Shown: positions 1-7,969, counted from the stretch's first letter. The stretch: DNA of 64,000 nucleotides from Microbacterium sp. Leaf159 (GCF_001423615.1 NZ_LMOU01000001.1:738878-802877); one strand, 5' to 3'. Program-made: numbers and translations. The notes: generated by a model not told the origin, from the sequence alone.

Positions 1-916
1 CGATGGCTCGCGCCGGCTGCGCCTGCAACGAGTTGTCCGGGCCCGCGGTCTGCCCGCTCGCACCGACGGTCACGAGCACCGGCCAGCCCTTGGACTCCGC
101 CAGCGCACGGGTGGTGACGACGACCGCTGATGCACCGTCGGAGATCTGCGACGAGTTGCCGGCGGTGATCGAGCCTCCCTCGGCGAACGCCGCCCGCAGG
201 CCGCCCAGCGATTCGACGGTCGTGTCGGGACGGATGCCCTCGTCTGCCGACACCCGGAGGTCCTCGCCCCGGCGCTGGGGCACCGAGACAGCGACGATCT
301 CGTCGTCGAACACCCCGGCCTTCTGCGCCGCGGCCGCTCGCTGATGAGACAGCGCGGCGACCGCATCCTGCGCCTCGCGCGTCAGCTCGTAGCGGGAGTT
401 GTGTCGCTCGGTGGAGGCCCCCATGCTCTCGCGGTCGTACGCATCGGTGAGACCGTCGTAGGCCATGTGGTCGAGCACCTCGACGCTGCCGTACGTCCAG
501 CCGTCACGAGAGCCCATCAGCAGATGAGGAGCGCGGGTCATGGATTCCATACCCGCCGCGACGACGACCTCCGCGTCGCCCGTGCGGATCATCCGGGCCG
601 CATCGATGATCGCGGTGAGCCCGGAGAGGCAGACCTTGTTCACCGAGTGCGCTGGCACGTCCCAGCCGATACCCGCACCGATCGCCGCCTGACGCGCGGC
701 GTTCTGTCCTGCGCCCGCAGCGAGCACCTGACCGACGATCACGGCGTCGACATCTGCCGGATCGACGGAAGCCTGCTCGAGGGCGCCGCGGATCGCGAAC
801 GCTCCGAGCTGCGGCGCGGTGAAGCTCGCCAGCTGACCCTTCAGCCGCCCCTGCGGAGTGCGGGCTGCCGCGACGATGACGACATCCTCGCGGTCGGTGT
901 GATCGTGTGCGGTCAT
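1..916 (-). CDS. Thiolase (acetyl-CoA acetyltransferase family), C-terminus cut by window edge
   Basis: This is the N-terminal 305 residues of a thiolase, which joins or cleaves acyl-CoA at a 3-oxoacyl-CoA. The nucleophilic cysteine is Cys96 in the motif NKVCLSGL, and the N-terminal AAARTP motif and the GMESMTRAPHLL segment are typical of the family. Family members are about 390 residues, so roughly 90 residues lie outside the window. The ATG at 916 is used because the AxARTP motif follows after about 17 residues. The gene lies 38 bases after the CoA-transferase B gene on the same strand, so the three genes probably form one operon for cleaving acetoacetyl-CoA or 3-oxoadipyl-CoA. Which substrate it uses cannot be decided from sequence. 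Confidence 0.9.
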   Translation of the reverse strand, partial: MTAHDHTDREDVVIVAAARTPQGRLKGQLASFTAPQLGAFAIRGALEQASVDPADVDAVIVGQVLAAGAGQNAARQAAIGAGIGWDVPAHSVNKVCLSGLTAIIDAARMIRTGDAEVVVAAGMESMTRAPHLLMGSRDGWTYGSVEVLDHMAYDGLTDAYDRESMGASTERHNSRYELTREAQDAVAALSHQRAAAAQKAGVFDDEIVAVSVPQRRGEDLRVSADEGIRPDTTVESLGGLRAAFAEGGSITAGNSSQISDGASAVVVTTRALAESKGWPVLVTVGASGQTAGPDNSLQAQPARAI

Positions 917-954
917 CTCTGTCCCTCTGTCCTGTCGTTCATACGTGCTGCCGT

Positions 955-1605
955 TCATGCCCGGTGCAGCGCGTCAGCGATGAGGAGCGGCGGTTCGGTC
1001 GCAGCGACGACCTGCTCCACGGTGACTCCCGGCGCCAGCTCGACGAGCACGAGCCCTTCCTGTGTGACGTCGATCACCGCGATGTCGGTGATGATCCGGT
1101 CCACGACTCCCCGCCCGGTGAGCGGCAGCGAGCAGTCCCGGACGATCTTCGCCGAGCCGTCCTTGGCGACGTGCTCCATGAGCACGATCACGCGGGCGGC
1201 GCCGTGCACGAGATCCATCGCTCCGCCCGGGCCCTTCACCATCTTTCCAGGGATCATCCAGTTCGCGAGGTCACCCGTGGCCGACACCTGCATCGCTCCG
1301 AGGATCGCGGCGTCGATCTTGCCGCCGCGGATCATCCCGAAGCTCAGCGCCGAGTCGAAGAACGCCGCGCCGGGAAGGACCGTCACCGTCTCCTTGCCCG
1401 CGTTGATGAGGTCGGGGTCCACCGAGTCCTCCTGCGGGTACGGACCGACGCCCAGTATCCCGTTCTCCGACTGCAGCACCACGGTCACCCCCTGCGGCAC
1501 GTGATTCGGCACGAGCGTCGGCAGACCGATGCCGAGGTTGACGTACGAGCCGTCCTGCAGTTCGGCCGCTGCACGGGCGGCCATCTCGTCACGCGTGAGC
1601 GCCAT
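955..1605 (-). CDS. 3-oxoacid CoA-transferase subunit B
   Basis: This 216-residue protein is the B subunit of a family I CoA transferase, which moves CoA from succinyl-CoA to a 3-oxoacid such as acetoacetate or 3-oxoadipate. The catalytic glutamate that forms the acyl-CoA thioester is Glu47 in the motif SENG, and the GIGLPT motif is near residue 25. Its ATG is one base past the stop of the subunit A gene, as expected for co-translated A and B subunits. Similarity reads closer to succinyl-CoA:3-ketoacid transferase (ScoB) than to PcaJ, but I cannot separate them without a search. Confidence 0.9.
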   Translation of the reverse strand: MALTRDEMAARAAAELQDGSYVNLGIGLPTLVPNHVPQGVTVVLQSENGILGVGPYPQEDSVDPDLINAGKETVTVLPGAAFFDSALSFGMIRGGKIDAAILGAMQVSATGDLANWMIPGKMVKGPGGAMDLVHGAARVIVLMEHVAKDGSAKIVRDCSLPLTGRGVVDRIITDIAVIDVTQEGLVLVELAPGVTVEQVVAATEPPLLIADALHRA

Positions 1606-1606
1606 G

Positions 1607-2380
1607 TCAGGCTCCTTCCGCGGCGACCGTGCGCCGTTCGATGCGCTTCTCGATGTCGCCGCCGACCTCGACGACCCGATGCACGAAGACGCCGGGCAGG
1701 TGGACGCGATCGGGATCGAGCTCGCCGGGTTCGACCAGCTGCTCGACCTGAGCGATGCAGATCCGCCCGGCCATCGCGGCGAGCGGGTTGAAGTTGCGCG
1801 CGGCCTTGTTGAAGATCAGGTTGCCGTGCCTGTCGCCGACGAGGGCGTGCACGAGGGCGAAGTCGGTGCTGATCGCCTCTTCGAGCACGTATTCACGCGA
1901 CTCTCCCGCGACCTCGAAGCTGCGCACGTCTTTGGGAGGGGATGCCACTGCCACCGCGCCATCCGGGTTGTAGCGTCGGGGCAGCCCGCCCTCGGCGACC
2001 TGGGTCCCCACTCCGGTCTGCGTGTAGAACGCGGCGATCCCTGATCCGCCCGCGCGGAGCTTCTCGGCGAGCGTTCCCTGGGGCGTCAACTCGAGCTCGA
2101 GCTCACCCGACAGGAACTGGCGTTCGAACTCCTTGTTCTCACCGACGTAGGACGACGTCATCTTGCGGATGCGCTGAGCGGCCAGCAGGACCCCCAGCCC
2201 CCAGTCGTCGACACCGCAGTTGTTGCTCACGATGCTGAGGTCGCGGGTTCCCTGCGCGAGAAGGGCCTCGATCAGGGCGATCGGATTGCCGGAGAGCCCG
2301 AATCCGCCCACCGCGAGCGAGGAACCGTCCTCGATGTCCGCGACGGCCTCTGAGGCCGATGCCCACTGCTTGTCGATCAC
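1607..2380 (-). CDS. 3-oxoacid CoA-transferase subunit A
   Basis: This 257-residue protein is the A subunit partner of the preceding CoA transferase. It has the glycine-rich GGFGLSGNP motif near residue 25 and the SNNCG segment near residue 52, both typical of the alpha subunit. It is the first gene of the A-B-thiolase operon. The operon is transcribed away from an IclR-type regulator, with an 11-base inverted repeat between them, so it is probably controlled by that regulator and induced by its substrate or a related acid. Confidence 0.9.
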   Translation of the reverse strand: MIDKQWASASEAVADIEDGSSLAVGGFGLSGNPIALIEALLAQGTRDLSIVSNNCGVDDWGLGVLLAAQRIRKMTSSYVGENKEFERQFLSGELELELTPQGTLAEKLRAGGSGIAAFYTQTGVGTQVAEGGLPRRYNPDGAVAVASPPKDVRSFEVAGESREYVLEEAISTDFALVHALVGDRHGNLIFNKAARNFNPLAAMAGRICIAQVEQLVEPGELDPDRVHLPGVFVHRVVEVGGDIEKRIERRTVAAEGA

Positions 2381-2453
2381 GCGTGCTCCTTCGAAGACGT
2401 GCCTGAGTCCAGCATCCGCCCGCGGGCGCCCTCACCGGAAGGCGACTCTTGCG

Positions 2454-2484
2454 ATGTGGACGCTTCACGACGTAGCGTCCACAT
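2454..2484. promoter_or_regulatory. Perfect 11-bp inverted repeat, probable IclR operator
   Basis: The arms ATGTGGACGCT (2454-2464) and AGCGTCCACAT (2474-2484) are perfectly complementary with a 9-base spacer. The repeat lies in the divergent region between the CoA-transferase operon and the regulator, ending one base before the regulator's ATG at 2486. IclR-family proteins bind such palindromes and commonly repress themselves. The position would block the regulator's own start, and leaves little room for a ribosome-binding site, which suggests a leaderless transcript. Confidence 0.65.
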
Positions 2485-2485
2485 T

Positions 2486-3274
2486 ATGGAATCCGTTTCG
2501 CGCAGTGTCCCCGGCGCCCAGGCCATCGCACGGGCCGCCTCGCTCCTGAGACTGGTCACCGCGGGCGGCCCCGACGGCGCGTCGCTGCAGGATCTCGCCC
2601 GCTCTGCGGATCTGTCGCGATCGACGGCCCATCGAATCCTGTCGGCGCTGCGAGCCGAGGGGCTCGTCGACCGCGACGCCGAGAGCACGAGGTGGATGCC
2701 AGGGCCCGAGCTGTTCCTGATGGGCTCCGTCGCCGCAGCGCGCTATGACGTGACGGCACTGGCGCGCGACATCGTGCGCTCACTCGCGGTCAAGACGGAG
2801 GAGAGCGCCTTCCTCTCGGTGCGGCGCGCGGACGAGACCGTCTGCCTGCTGCGCGAGGAAGGGTCCTTTCCGATCCGCTCCTTCGTTCTGAGTGAGGGCG
2901 TGCGCTTCCCCCTCGGCGTCGCCAGCGCGGGGCTCGCCATCCTCTCCTTCCTTCCTGACCACGATGTGGACGCGTATCTGGAGAGACATCCCGACCTCGA
3001 GACCGCCTGGGGACGTCCGCACCGAGAACGCCCGCTTCGCACGAGGATCGCCGAGACGAAGGAACGCGGGTACGCCGTGAACCCCGGGCTCATCGTCGAG
3101 GGCAGTTGGGGCCTCGGCGCCGCGGTGTTCGACCGGTCGGGTCGACCCGAATGGGCCCTGAGCCTGACGGGCGTCGGCTTCCGGTTCGGCCCCGATCGGA
3201 TCACGGATCTGGGGCGTACCCTCCTCGCTCACGCGCACCAGCTCTCCGCGCGGATCGCAGGCTCACGGCGTTGA
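2486..3274 (+). CDS. IclR-family transcriptional regulator
   Basis: This 262-residue protein has an N-terminal winged helix-turn-helix (about residues 12-70, including LARSADLSRSTAHRIL) and a C-terminal IclR effector domain (about 85-255). IclR proteins sense small organic acids and control catabolic operons. It is divergent from the CoA-transferase/thiolase operon, so it is probably its regulator. An in-frame GTG at 2399 is rejected as start because it would place the palindromic operator inside the coding region and add 29 low-complexity residues not seen in the family. Confidence 0.88.
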   Translation: MESVSRSVPGAQAIARAASLLRLVTAGGPDGASLQDLARSADLSRSTAHRILSALRAEGLVDRDAESTRWMPGPELFLMGSVAAARYDVTALARDIVRSLAVKTEESAFLSVRRADETVCLLREEGSFPIRSFVLSEGVRFPLGVASAGLAILSFLPDHDVDAYLERHPDLETAWGRPHRERPLRTRIAETKERGYAVNPGLIVEGSWGLGAAVFDRSGRPEWALSLTGVGFRFGPDRITDLGRTLLAHAHQLSARIAGSRR

Positions 3275-3285
3275 CCCCGCAACCC

Positions 3286-3320
3286 GTATACATACCATCG
3301 GGTATATACTCGTTGGTATG
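3286..3320 (+). promoter_or_regulatory. MarR promoter/operator with -10 element
   Basis: The sequence contains GTATACATACC followed by a 4-base spacer and GGTATATAC, an imperfect palindrome whose core is ATACC-N4-GGTAT (3292-3305). A third GGTAT half-site is at 3315-3319, overlapping the start codon. A TATACT -10-like hexamer at 3305-3310 lies only seven bases before the MarR ATG, which suggests a leaderless transcript and a promoter that the palindrome would cover. This is the typical arrangement for an autorepressing MarR protein. No convincing -35 was found. Confidence 0.6.
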
Positions 3321-3755
3321 CAACGTCAGGATGTCATCCCTTCACTCGTGCTCTCCGGGTACGCCCTGGGCCGAATAGCCGCCAAGGATGCCGGAAACGA
3401 CGCCCCAGCTGCTCAGTGGCGGGTGCTGAACCTGCTCGAGCAGTCCGGCCCGAGACGCGTGGGCGAGCTCGCTGCCGCGGCGCGGACGACCCAACCGGGA
3501 ATGACGCGGCTGATCGGCACCCTGGAGCGCGAGGGCCTCGTGCTCCGTTCTCCCGTCGCCGAGGACTCCCGGGCGATCGCCGTGGCGATCACGTCGAGGG
3601 GCTCGGATGCACTGAAGGCCTGGCGTGCGGAGTTCCGCGACATCCTGACCCCCCGCTTCGCCGGCCTCGACGACGACGAGTGGAGCATCCTCACCCGCGC
3701 CGCGGAGATCCTCGCAGCGCACACCGAAACCAACTCGACAGGAGCATCAGAGTGA
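3318..3755 (+). CDS. MarR-family transcriptional regulator
   Basis: This 145-residue protein has the MarR winged helix layout: a dimerisation helix, the recognition region RTTQPGMTRLIGTLEREGLV (about residues 56-75), the wing with the conserved DSRA sequence (about 81-84), and a C-terminal helix. It overlaps the following MFS gene by four bases (GTGA), so regulator and exporter are translated together. The likely role is ligand-relieved repression of its own operon, sensing a drug or phenolic compound. Confidence 0.9.
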   Translation: MQRQDVIPSLVLSGYALGRIAAKDAGNDAPAAQWRVLNLLEQSGPRRVGELAAAARTTQPGMTRLIGTLEREGLVLRSPVAEDSRAIAVAITSRGSDALKAWRAEFRDILTPRFAGLDDDEWSILTRAAEILAAHTETNSTGASE

Positions 3756-4978
3756 GCACCACCACCACCTCAGTGTGGAAGCAGCCAGCGCAGGTATGGG
3801 CGGTCGCCTTCGCGTGCGTCGTCGCCTTCATGGGCATCGGCCTGGTGGATCCGATCCTGCCCGCCATCGCCGAGTCGCTCCAGGCGAGCCCGTTCGAGAC
3901 GGAGCTGCTGTTCACGAGCTACCTCGCGGTGACAGGACTCGCGATGCTCGTGACCAGCTGGATCTCGTCCCGTATCGGGGCGAAGAAGACGCTCCTGATC
4001 GGCCTCGCGCTCATCGTGGTGTTCGCCCTGTTCTGCGCGCTCAGCGGCAGCGTCGATGCGGTCATCGGCTTCCGCGCCGGCTGGGGGCTCGGCAACGCGC
4101 TGTTCATCTCCACGGCGCTCGCGACAATCGTGGGCGCCGCCTCGGGCGGCAGCTCTGCGGCGATCATCCTCTACGAAGCCGCCCTCGGCCTCGGCATCGC
4201 GATCGGACCGCTCCTCGGCGGACTGCTGGGCGAGCAGAGCTGGCGCGCGCCGTTCTTCGGAGTCGTGGTGCTGATGGCGATCGCCTTCCTGGCCGTTCTC
4301 GTCCTCCTCCGCGGCCCCGGGGAGAAGCGCACCCCCGTCCCCTTCTCGGCGCCCTTCAAGGCTCTCGGCCGCCCCGCGCTGGCGATCCTCGCCGTGGCCG
4401 CGTTCTTCTACAACATCGGGTTCTTCATCCTGCTCGCCTTCTCGCCGTTCCCGCTCGGCTTCGGCGCGATGGGCATCGGCTTCACCTTCTTCGGCTGGGG
4501 CCTCGCGCTTGCGATCACCAGCGTCTGGGTGGCTCCCCTGCTGATGCGCCGGATGTCGCGTACCAGCGTCATCCTCACTGTCCTGCCCCTCCTCGCGATC
4601 GATCTGGTCGTCGCGGGGTTCCTGGTCGAATCCGCTACCGCACTCGTCGTGTGCATCGTCATCGGCGGACTGCTCCTCGGCGTCATGAACACCGTGCTCA
4701 CCGAAGCGGTGATGGAGGCGACCGACCTGCCGCGTTCGGTCGCATCCTCCGCATACTCCTCGGTGAGGTTCCTCGGCGGCGCGATCGCCCCGCCGCTCGC
4801 CGCAGCCCTCTGGCACGCGTTCAACGCCACGATCCCCTACGTCGTCGCCGCGGTCGCCGTCCTCATCGCCGCCCTCACCGTCTTCCTCGGCCGCAGGATC
4901 CTCTCGCACATCGACGACGAGCCTGAGGACGCCACGACCGAGGACGCCGAGGCGATCCTGATCGGCGACGCCGCCTGA
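3752..4978 (+). CDS. MFS transporter (drug:H+ antiporter-1 type)
   Basis: This 408-residue membrane protein has about 12 hydrophobic segments and the family features LVDPILPAIAESL after TM1 and SSRIGAKKT in the loop between TM2 and TM3. It resembles DHA1 multidrug exporters. The GTG at 3752 is chosen because it overlaps the MarR stop in GTGA, has a GGAG about 8 bases upstream, and leads directly into TM1. The open frame continues upstream inside marR but that part is not plausible protein. The substrate is unknown; control by the co-transcribed MarR is likely. The acidic C-terminal tail is about 25 residues. Confidence 0.9.
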   Translation: MSTTTTSVWKQPAQVWAVAFACVVAFMGIGLVDPILPAIAESLQASPFETELLFTSYLAVTGLAMLVTSWISSRIGAKKTLLIGLALIVVFALFCALSGSVDAVIGFRAGWGLGNALFISTALATIVGAASGGSSAAIILYEAALGLGIAIGPLLGGLLGEQSWRAPFFGVVVLMAIAFLAVLVLLRGPGEKRTPVPFSAPFKALGRPALAILAVAAFFYNIGFFILLAFSPFPLGFGAMGIGFTFFGWGLALAITSVWVAPLLMRRMSRTSVILTVLPLLAIDLVVAGFLVESATALVVCIVIGGLLLGVMNTVLTEAVMEATDLPRSVASSAYSSVRFLGGAIAPPLAAALWHAFNATIPYVVAAVAVLIAALTVFLGRRILSHIDDEPEDATTEDAEAILIGDAA

Positions 4979-4982
4979 TCCG

Positions 4983-5043
4983 CGAGTCTGCTGCGTTCGG
5001 TACCGTGGGCCCATGAGCGCCCTCCCCGAACGCAGCAGACTCG
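4983..5043. repeat. Long perfect inverted repeat enclosing the ybaK-like start codon
   Basis: An 18-base arm at 4983-5000 (CGAGTCTGCTGCGTTCGG) is perfectly complementary to 5026-5043, leaving a 25-base loop that contains the ATG of the next gene at 5013. It begins four bases after the MFS stop. It could end MFS transcription or hold the downstream start in a structured loop. There is no T-run after the stem, so a simple intrinsic terminator is not a good fit. Confidence 0.7.
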
Positions 5044-5486
5044 TCCAGCAGCACCTTCGAGAGGCGGGCGTCGAGTCAGAGATCCGCGTCCTCCCGGACT
5101 CCGCCCGCACCGCCGCCGAAGCCGCAGCCGCCATCGGATGCGACGTCGCAGCGATCGCGAACAGCCTCGTGTTCGTCGCGGATGGAACCCCCGTGCTCGT
5201 CATGACGAGCGGCGGCCACCGGGTGGACCTCGAGGTCCTCGCCCGGAGCATCGGCGCAGACGCCATCGGGATGGCACCGGCATCCGTCGTCCGCGAAGCG
5301 ACCGGGCAGGCGATCGGCGGCGTCGCACCGGTCGGGCACCCGGCGCGGCTGCGCACCTACATCGATGACGCGCTCGGTGACCACCCGGAGATCTGGGCTG
5401 CCGCTGGCCACCCGCATACGGTCATGCCGCTCACCTTCGAGAGCCTGAGGGCGCTCACCGACGGCGAGGTCATCGCCGTCGCCTGA
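5013..5486 (+). CDS. YbaK/EbsC-family protein (aminoacyl-tRNA deacylase-like)
   Basis: This 157-residue protein spans a YbaK/ProX-type editing domain, which in characterised members removes wrong amino acids from tRNA. Family features include GCDVAAIANSLVF (about residues 42-54), the GGHRVD segment (about 67-72) and the IGGVAPVGH loop (about 108-116). Enzymes such as YbaK carry a lysine where this protein has Asn50, so deacylase activity cannot be assumed. Its first codons form one arm of a long hairpin. No good Shine-Dalgarno is visible before the ATG. Confidence 0.8.
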   Translation: MSALPERSRLVQQHLREAGVESEIRVLPDSARTAAEAAAAIGCDVAAIANSLVFVADGTPVLVMTSGGHRVDLEVLARSIGADAIGMAPASVVREATGQAIGGVAPVGHPARLRTYIDDALGDHPEIWAAAGHPHTVMPLTFESLRALTDGEVIAVA

Positions 5487-5491
5487 GCGCG

Positions 5492-5908
5492 TCACTTGAC
5501 GGTGACGGTGATCTCCGCGGTCTCCTGATCGCTCACATCCTCGGGAACCGAGCCACGGAACTGGTACTCGAACTGAATCACCGTCGTGCCGTCGCCGACC
5601 GGCGCGAAGCGATACGACAGCTCGCTCGGAGCGCCCGCCTCGCCGTCTTCACCGAGGTAACGGGAGCGTTCGTCTCCGGGCCCGAGCACCTCCGGGTCGG
5701 GCTCCTGGGTGATGATCCATTCGTCGCCGACGGTGTGATTCACCTCGCCGAAATCGACGACGAGCGCCTCACCCGGAGCCAGCGTCACGGAGGACGTCGT
5801 GTGGTCGACGGTCTTCTCCATCACCGTGGAACAGCTGCTGAGCCCCAGCCCGACGACCGCCGTGACAGCCACGACGGCGCACCTCGCCACCAGTATCCGC
5901 ATCGCCAT
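5492..5908 (-). CDS. Lipoprotein, possible chagasin-like (I42) inhibitor fold
   Basis: This 138-residue protein has a lipoprotein signal peptide with lipobox LSSC and lipidated Cys26. The mature part contains VTLAPGEALVVDFGEVNHTVGDEW and a DPEVL segment, followed by a C-terminal strand pair around FEYQFRG. That pattern resembles the beta-barrel of chagasin-type cysteine protease inhibitors, but the NPTTG and RPW loops are not clearly conserved. The function is therefore uncertain; an extracytoplasmic lipid-anchored protein is the safe call. It is convergent with the ybaK-like gene. Confidence 0.75.
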   Translation of the reverse strand: MAMRILVARCAVVAVTAVVGLGLSSCSTVMEKTVDHTTSSVTLAPGEALVVDFGEVNHTVGDEWIITQEPDPEVLGPGDERSRYLGEDGEAGAPSELSYRFAPVGDGTTVIQFEYQFRGSVPEDVSDQETAEITVTVK

Positions 5909-5972
5909 CCCCTTAGCGTTTGCATCAAACTAGCGCACAGGACGCGATCAGGGCAGTAGCACCGCGGACGCG

Positions 5973-6008
5973 AAAAAGCCCCGATGACTGGCGAGAGTCA
6001 TCGAGGCT
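5973..6008 (-). terminator. Rho-independent terminator after tRNA-Lys
   Basis: The stem AGCC-CGATGACT pairs with AGTCATCG-GGCT (about 5977-5989 with 5996-6008, one mismatch, 6-base loop). On the minus strand it is followed by a run of five T (five A at 5973-5977 on the plus strand, the last one in the stem). It lies just downstream of the tRNA gene. Confidence 0.8.
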
Positions 6009-6014
6009 GATCCG

Positions 6015-6087
6015 TGCACCCCCTCGGACTTGAACCGAGAACCCACTGATTAAGAGTCAGTTGCTCTGCCGATTGAGCTAGAGGTGC
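6015..6087 (-). tRNA. tRNA-Lys (anticodon CTT)
   Basis: The minus strand folds into a complete cloverleaf of 73 bases. The acceptor stem GCACCTC pairs with GGGGTGC (one T-G pair), the discriminator base is A, and the anticodon stem ACTGA/TCAGT encloses the loop CTCTTAA with anticodon CTT. The T-arm contains GGTTCAAGTCC. The terminal CCA is not encoded. A terminator follows directly. Confidence 0.95.
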
Positions 6088-6234
6088 GTGGCCCGGTGAA
6101 ACCCCGGCCGAGGAATTACATTACCAGCCGATGGCCGCCGTGCGAAATCGAGGCGGGTACATCGCGTCCGCCGCGCGTGTCGCCCCGAGTCCGCCCCTCT
6201 CTGGGCCCGCCATCGGGCCCGTTATCCTAAGAGA

Positions 6235-7032
6235 GTGACCGCCTCCCCCAGCGCCGACGACCTCTCTCGCGACCTCGAGCTCGCCCTCCGGCTGGCCGAC
6301 GCCGCCGACGCGCAGTCGTTGCCGCGATTCGACAGCCCCGATCTCGAGGTATCGACCAAGGCCGACCACTCTCACGTGACCGACGCCGACCTCGCGACGG
6401 AACGAGCGATCCGCGAGGTCCTTGCGTCCGAGCGCCCGGAAGACGGGATCTTCGGCGAGGAGTTCGGCGCACAGGGCAGCACGCATCGTCAGTGGATCAT
6501 CGATCCGATCGACGGCACGGCGAACTTCCTCCGCGGCGTTCCCCTCTGGGGCACCATGATCGCGCTCGCGGTCGACGGCGTCCCGCAGGTAGGAGTTGTC
6601 AGCATGCCCGCGCTCGGCCGGCGCTGGTGGGCAGCCGCAGGATCCGGCGCGTGGACGGCGACGGATGCCGAGCCCCGCCGCATCCGCGCATCCTCGGTGT
6701 CGTCTCTCGATGACGCGAGCGTGAGCTTCCAGAGCATCGCGCAGTGGGCGGAGTCCGGCCACCTCGATCAACTGCTGAAGCTCGCCGACCGGGTCTGGCG
6801 GGACCGCGCATACGGAGACATCTACGCGTACATGCTGCTCGCAGAGGGACGCATCGACATGGTCGCCGAGTTCGGCGTCAAGGAGTACGACGTCGCAGCG
6901 GCCGTGCCGATCGTGCGGGAGGCCGGAGGCCGCATGACCGGCTTCGACGGCACCGAGACGATCTCGGACCTGTCGACACTCGCCAGCAACGGCGTCCTCC
7001 ACGACGCTTTCCTCGAGCTCCTCCACGACTGA
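6235..7032 (+). CDS. hisN: Inositol monophosphatase family, probable histidinol-phosphatase
   Basis: This 265-residue protein belongs to the Mg2+-dependent inositol monophosphatase fold. The metal ligands are visible: GEEF (Glu75-Glu76) and DPIDGT (Asp90, Asp93), plus the C-terminal KEYDVAA segment. In actinobacteria proteins with WIIDPIDGTANFLRG of this length act as HisN, hydrolysing histidinol phosphate in histidine synthesis; a SuhB-like role is the alternative. It starts with GTG. The next gene, a lipoprotein, follows after 13 bases. Confidence 0.8.
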   Translation: MTASPSADDLSRDLELALRLADAADAQSLPRFDSPDLEVSTKADHSHVTDADLATERAIREVLASERPEDGIFGEEFGAQGSTHRQWIIDPIDGTANFLRGVPLWGTMIALAVDGVPQVGVVSMPALGRRWWAAAGSGAWTATDAEPRRIRASSVSSLDDASVSFQSIAQWAESGHLDQLLKLADRVWRDRAYGDIYAYMLLAEGRIDMVAEFGVKEYDVAAAVPIVREAGGRMTGFDGTETISDLSTLASNGVLHDAFLELLHD

Positions 7033-7045
7033 CGAAGGCACCGCG

Positions 7046-7612
7046 ATGATCACACGCACGACCTCCGCCGCATTCGGCGCACTGCTGCTCGCAGTGGCGC
7101 TCACCTCCTGCGCCGGCACACCTGACGCCGAGGCGACCCCGACTCCGAAAGCTCCGAAGCCCTCCCCCACCGCGACCGCTGAGCCGGTCGCGACGCAGCC
7201 TCCGGAGACCGCGACGGAGCCGACATGCGACACGATCGTGTCCGCCGGCACCGTGCAGGCACTCACGGATGCCGGGTGGACGTTCGAGGAGAAGGAGTTC
7301 GTGATCGGTGACGTCACGCTCTCCGACGGACTGCTCTGCTTCTGGGCGGACTACACGGTCGCCTCGGACCACGGTCAGCTCTACGGGTGGTCGGAGATCT
7401 CCGCCGACGACGCGACGCAGGCGCAGTCCTCACTCCTGTCGCAGGGGTGGACGCGCGAGGACGGCTCCGACGGCATCTACATCACCGAGAACCCGCAGTT
7501 CTCGATGGGCACCGACGAAGACGGCTACGGCATGACCTACCTCTTCGGAGACGGCTGGGTGAAGTTCGCCGACACCCGTCAGGGGCTCATCCTCATCGAG
7601 TGGGCGGGCTGA
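7046..7612 (+). CDS. Hypothetical lipoprotein
   Basis: This 188-residue protein has a signal peptide ending in the lipobox LTSC (Cys22), then a Thr/Pro/Ala-rich linker of about 35 residues, then a compact domain from about residue 60 with several Trp and two Cys. I do not recognise the domain. It is probably anchored to the outer face of the membrane. It follows hisN by 13 bases and may share its transcript. Confidence 0.75.
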   Translation: MITRTTSAAFGALLLAVALTSCAGTPDAEATPTPKAPKPSPTATAEPVATQPPETATEPTCDTIVSAGTVQALTDAGWTFEEKEFVIGDVTLSDGLLCFWADYTVASDHGQLYGWSEISADDATQAQSSLLSQGWTREDGSDGIYITENPQFSMGTDEDGYGMTYLFGDGWVKFADTRQGLILIEWAG

Positions 7613-7654
7613 CCGCGCTCACCCTCCCGTGGGACGCGCGACCCACCTGCGCGA

Positions 7655-7969
7655 TCACTGCGTCGGCGCGTCGATGACCTCGTCGACCAGAAGGATGCCA
7701 CCCGTCGAATTCACGGACTGCATCAGGTCTTCGATCCACCTCGCGTTCAACTGAGGCTGCTCCGGCTCGTCGAACGTGAAGCGGAGCGGGATGGACGGAT
7801 GGATCCAGATCGTGGATCGCCCGCCGGGCTCGCCCTCGGGATGACGCCACGACAGGGTGAAGCTCTCCTGCCTGCGGAGCTTCGTCGCGATGACGATCTT
7901 CAGGTGCGCGAGCGCGCGGTCCTCTATATGGATCGGAACATCGGATGCTCCGTAGAACAGCGTGGCCAT
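7655..7969 (-). CDS. DUF7882 family small protein
   Basis: This 104-residue protein begins MATLFYG and contains ALAHLKIVIATKLRRQESF, a WRHPEG turn and STIWIHPSIPLRF. This is the pattern of small Microbacteriaceae proteins now grouped as DUF7882, often labelled ATP-dependent DNA ligase in databases. No ligase motif (KxDG) is present, so that label is not supported. The ATG at 7969 starts at the conserved N-terminus; an ATG 30 bases upstream is possible. The function is unknown. It is divergent from the coiled-coil gene at 8056. Confidence 0.75.
   Translation of the reverse strand: MATLFYGASDVPIHIEDRALAHLKIVIATKLRRQESFTLSWRHPEGEPGGRSTIWIHPSIPLRFTFDEPEQPQLNARWIEDLMQSVNSTGGILLVDEVIDAPTQ

Noticed and set aside
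955..2380. Assignment of the CoA transferase to pcaI/pcaJ
   Set aside because: The A-B-thiolase-IclR layout fits both the beta-ketoadipate pathway and acetoacetate use. No other pca gene is present, so the specific names were not given.
7655..7969. Call as ATP-dependent DNA ligase
   Set aside because: The KxDG nucleophile motif and the rest of the ligase core are absent. It fits DUF7882.
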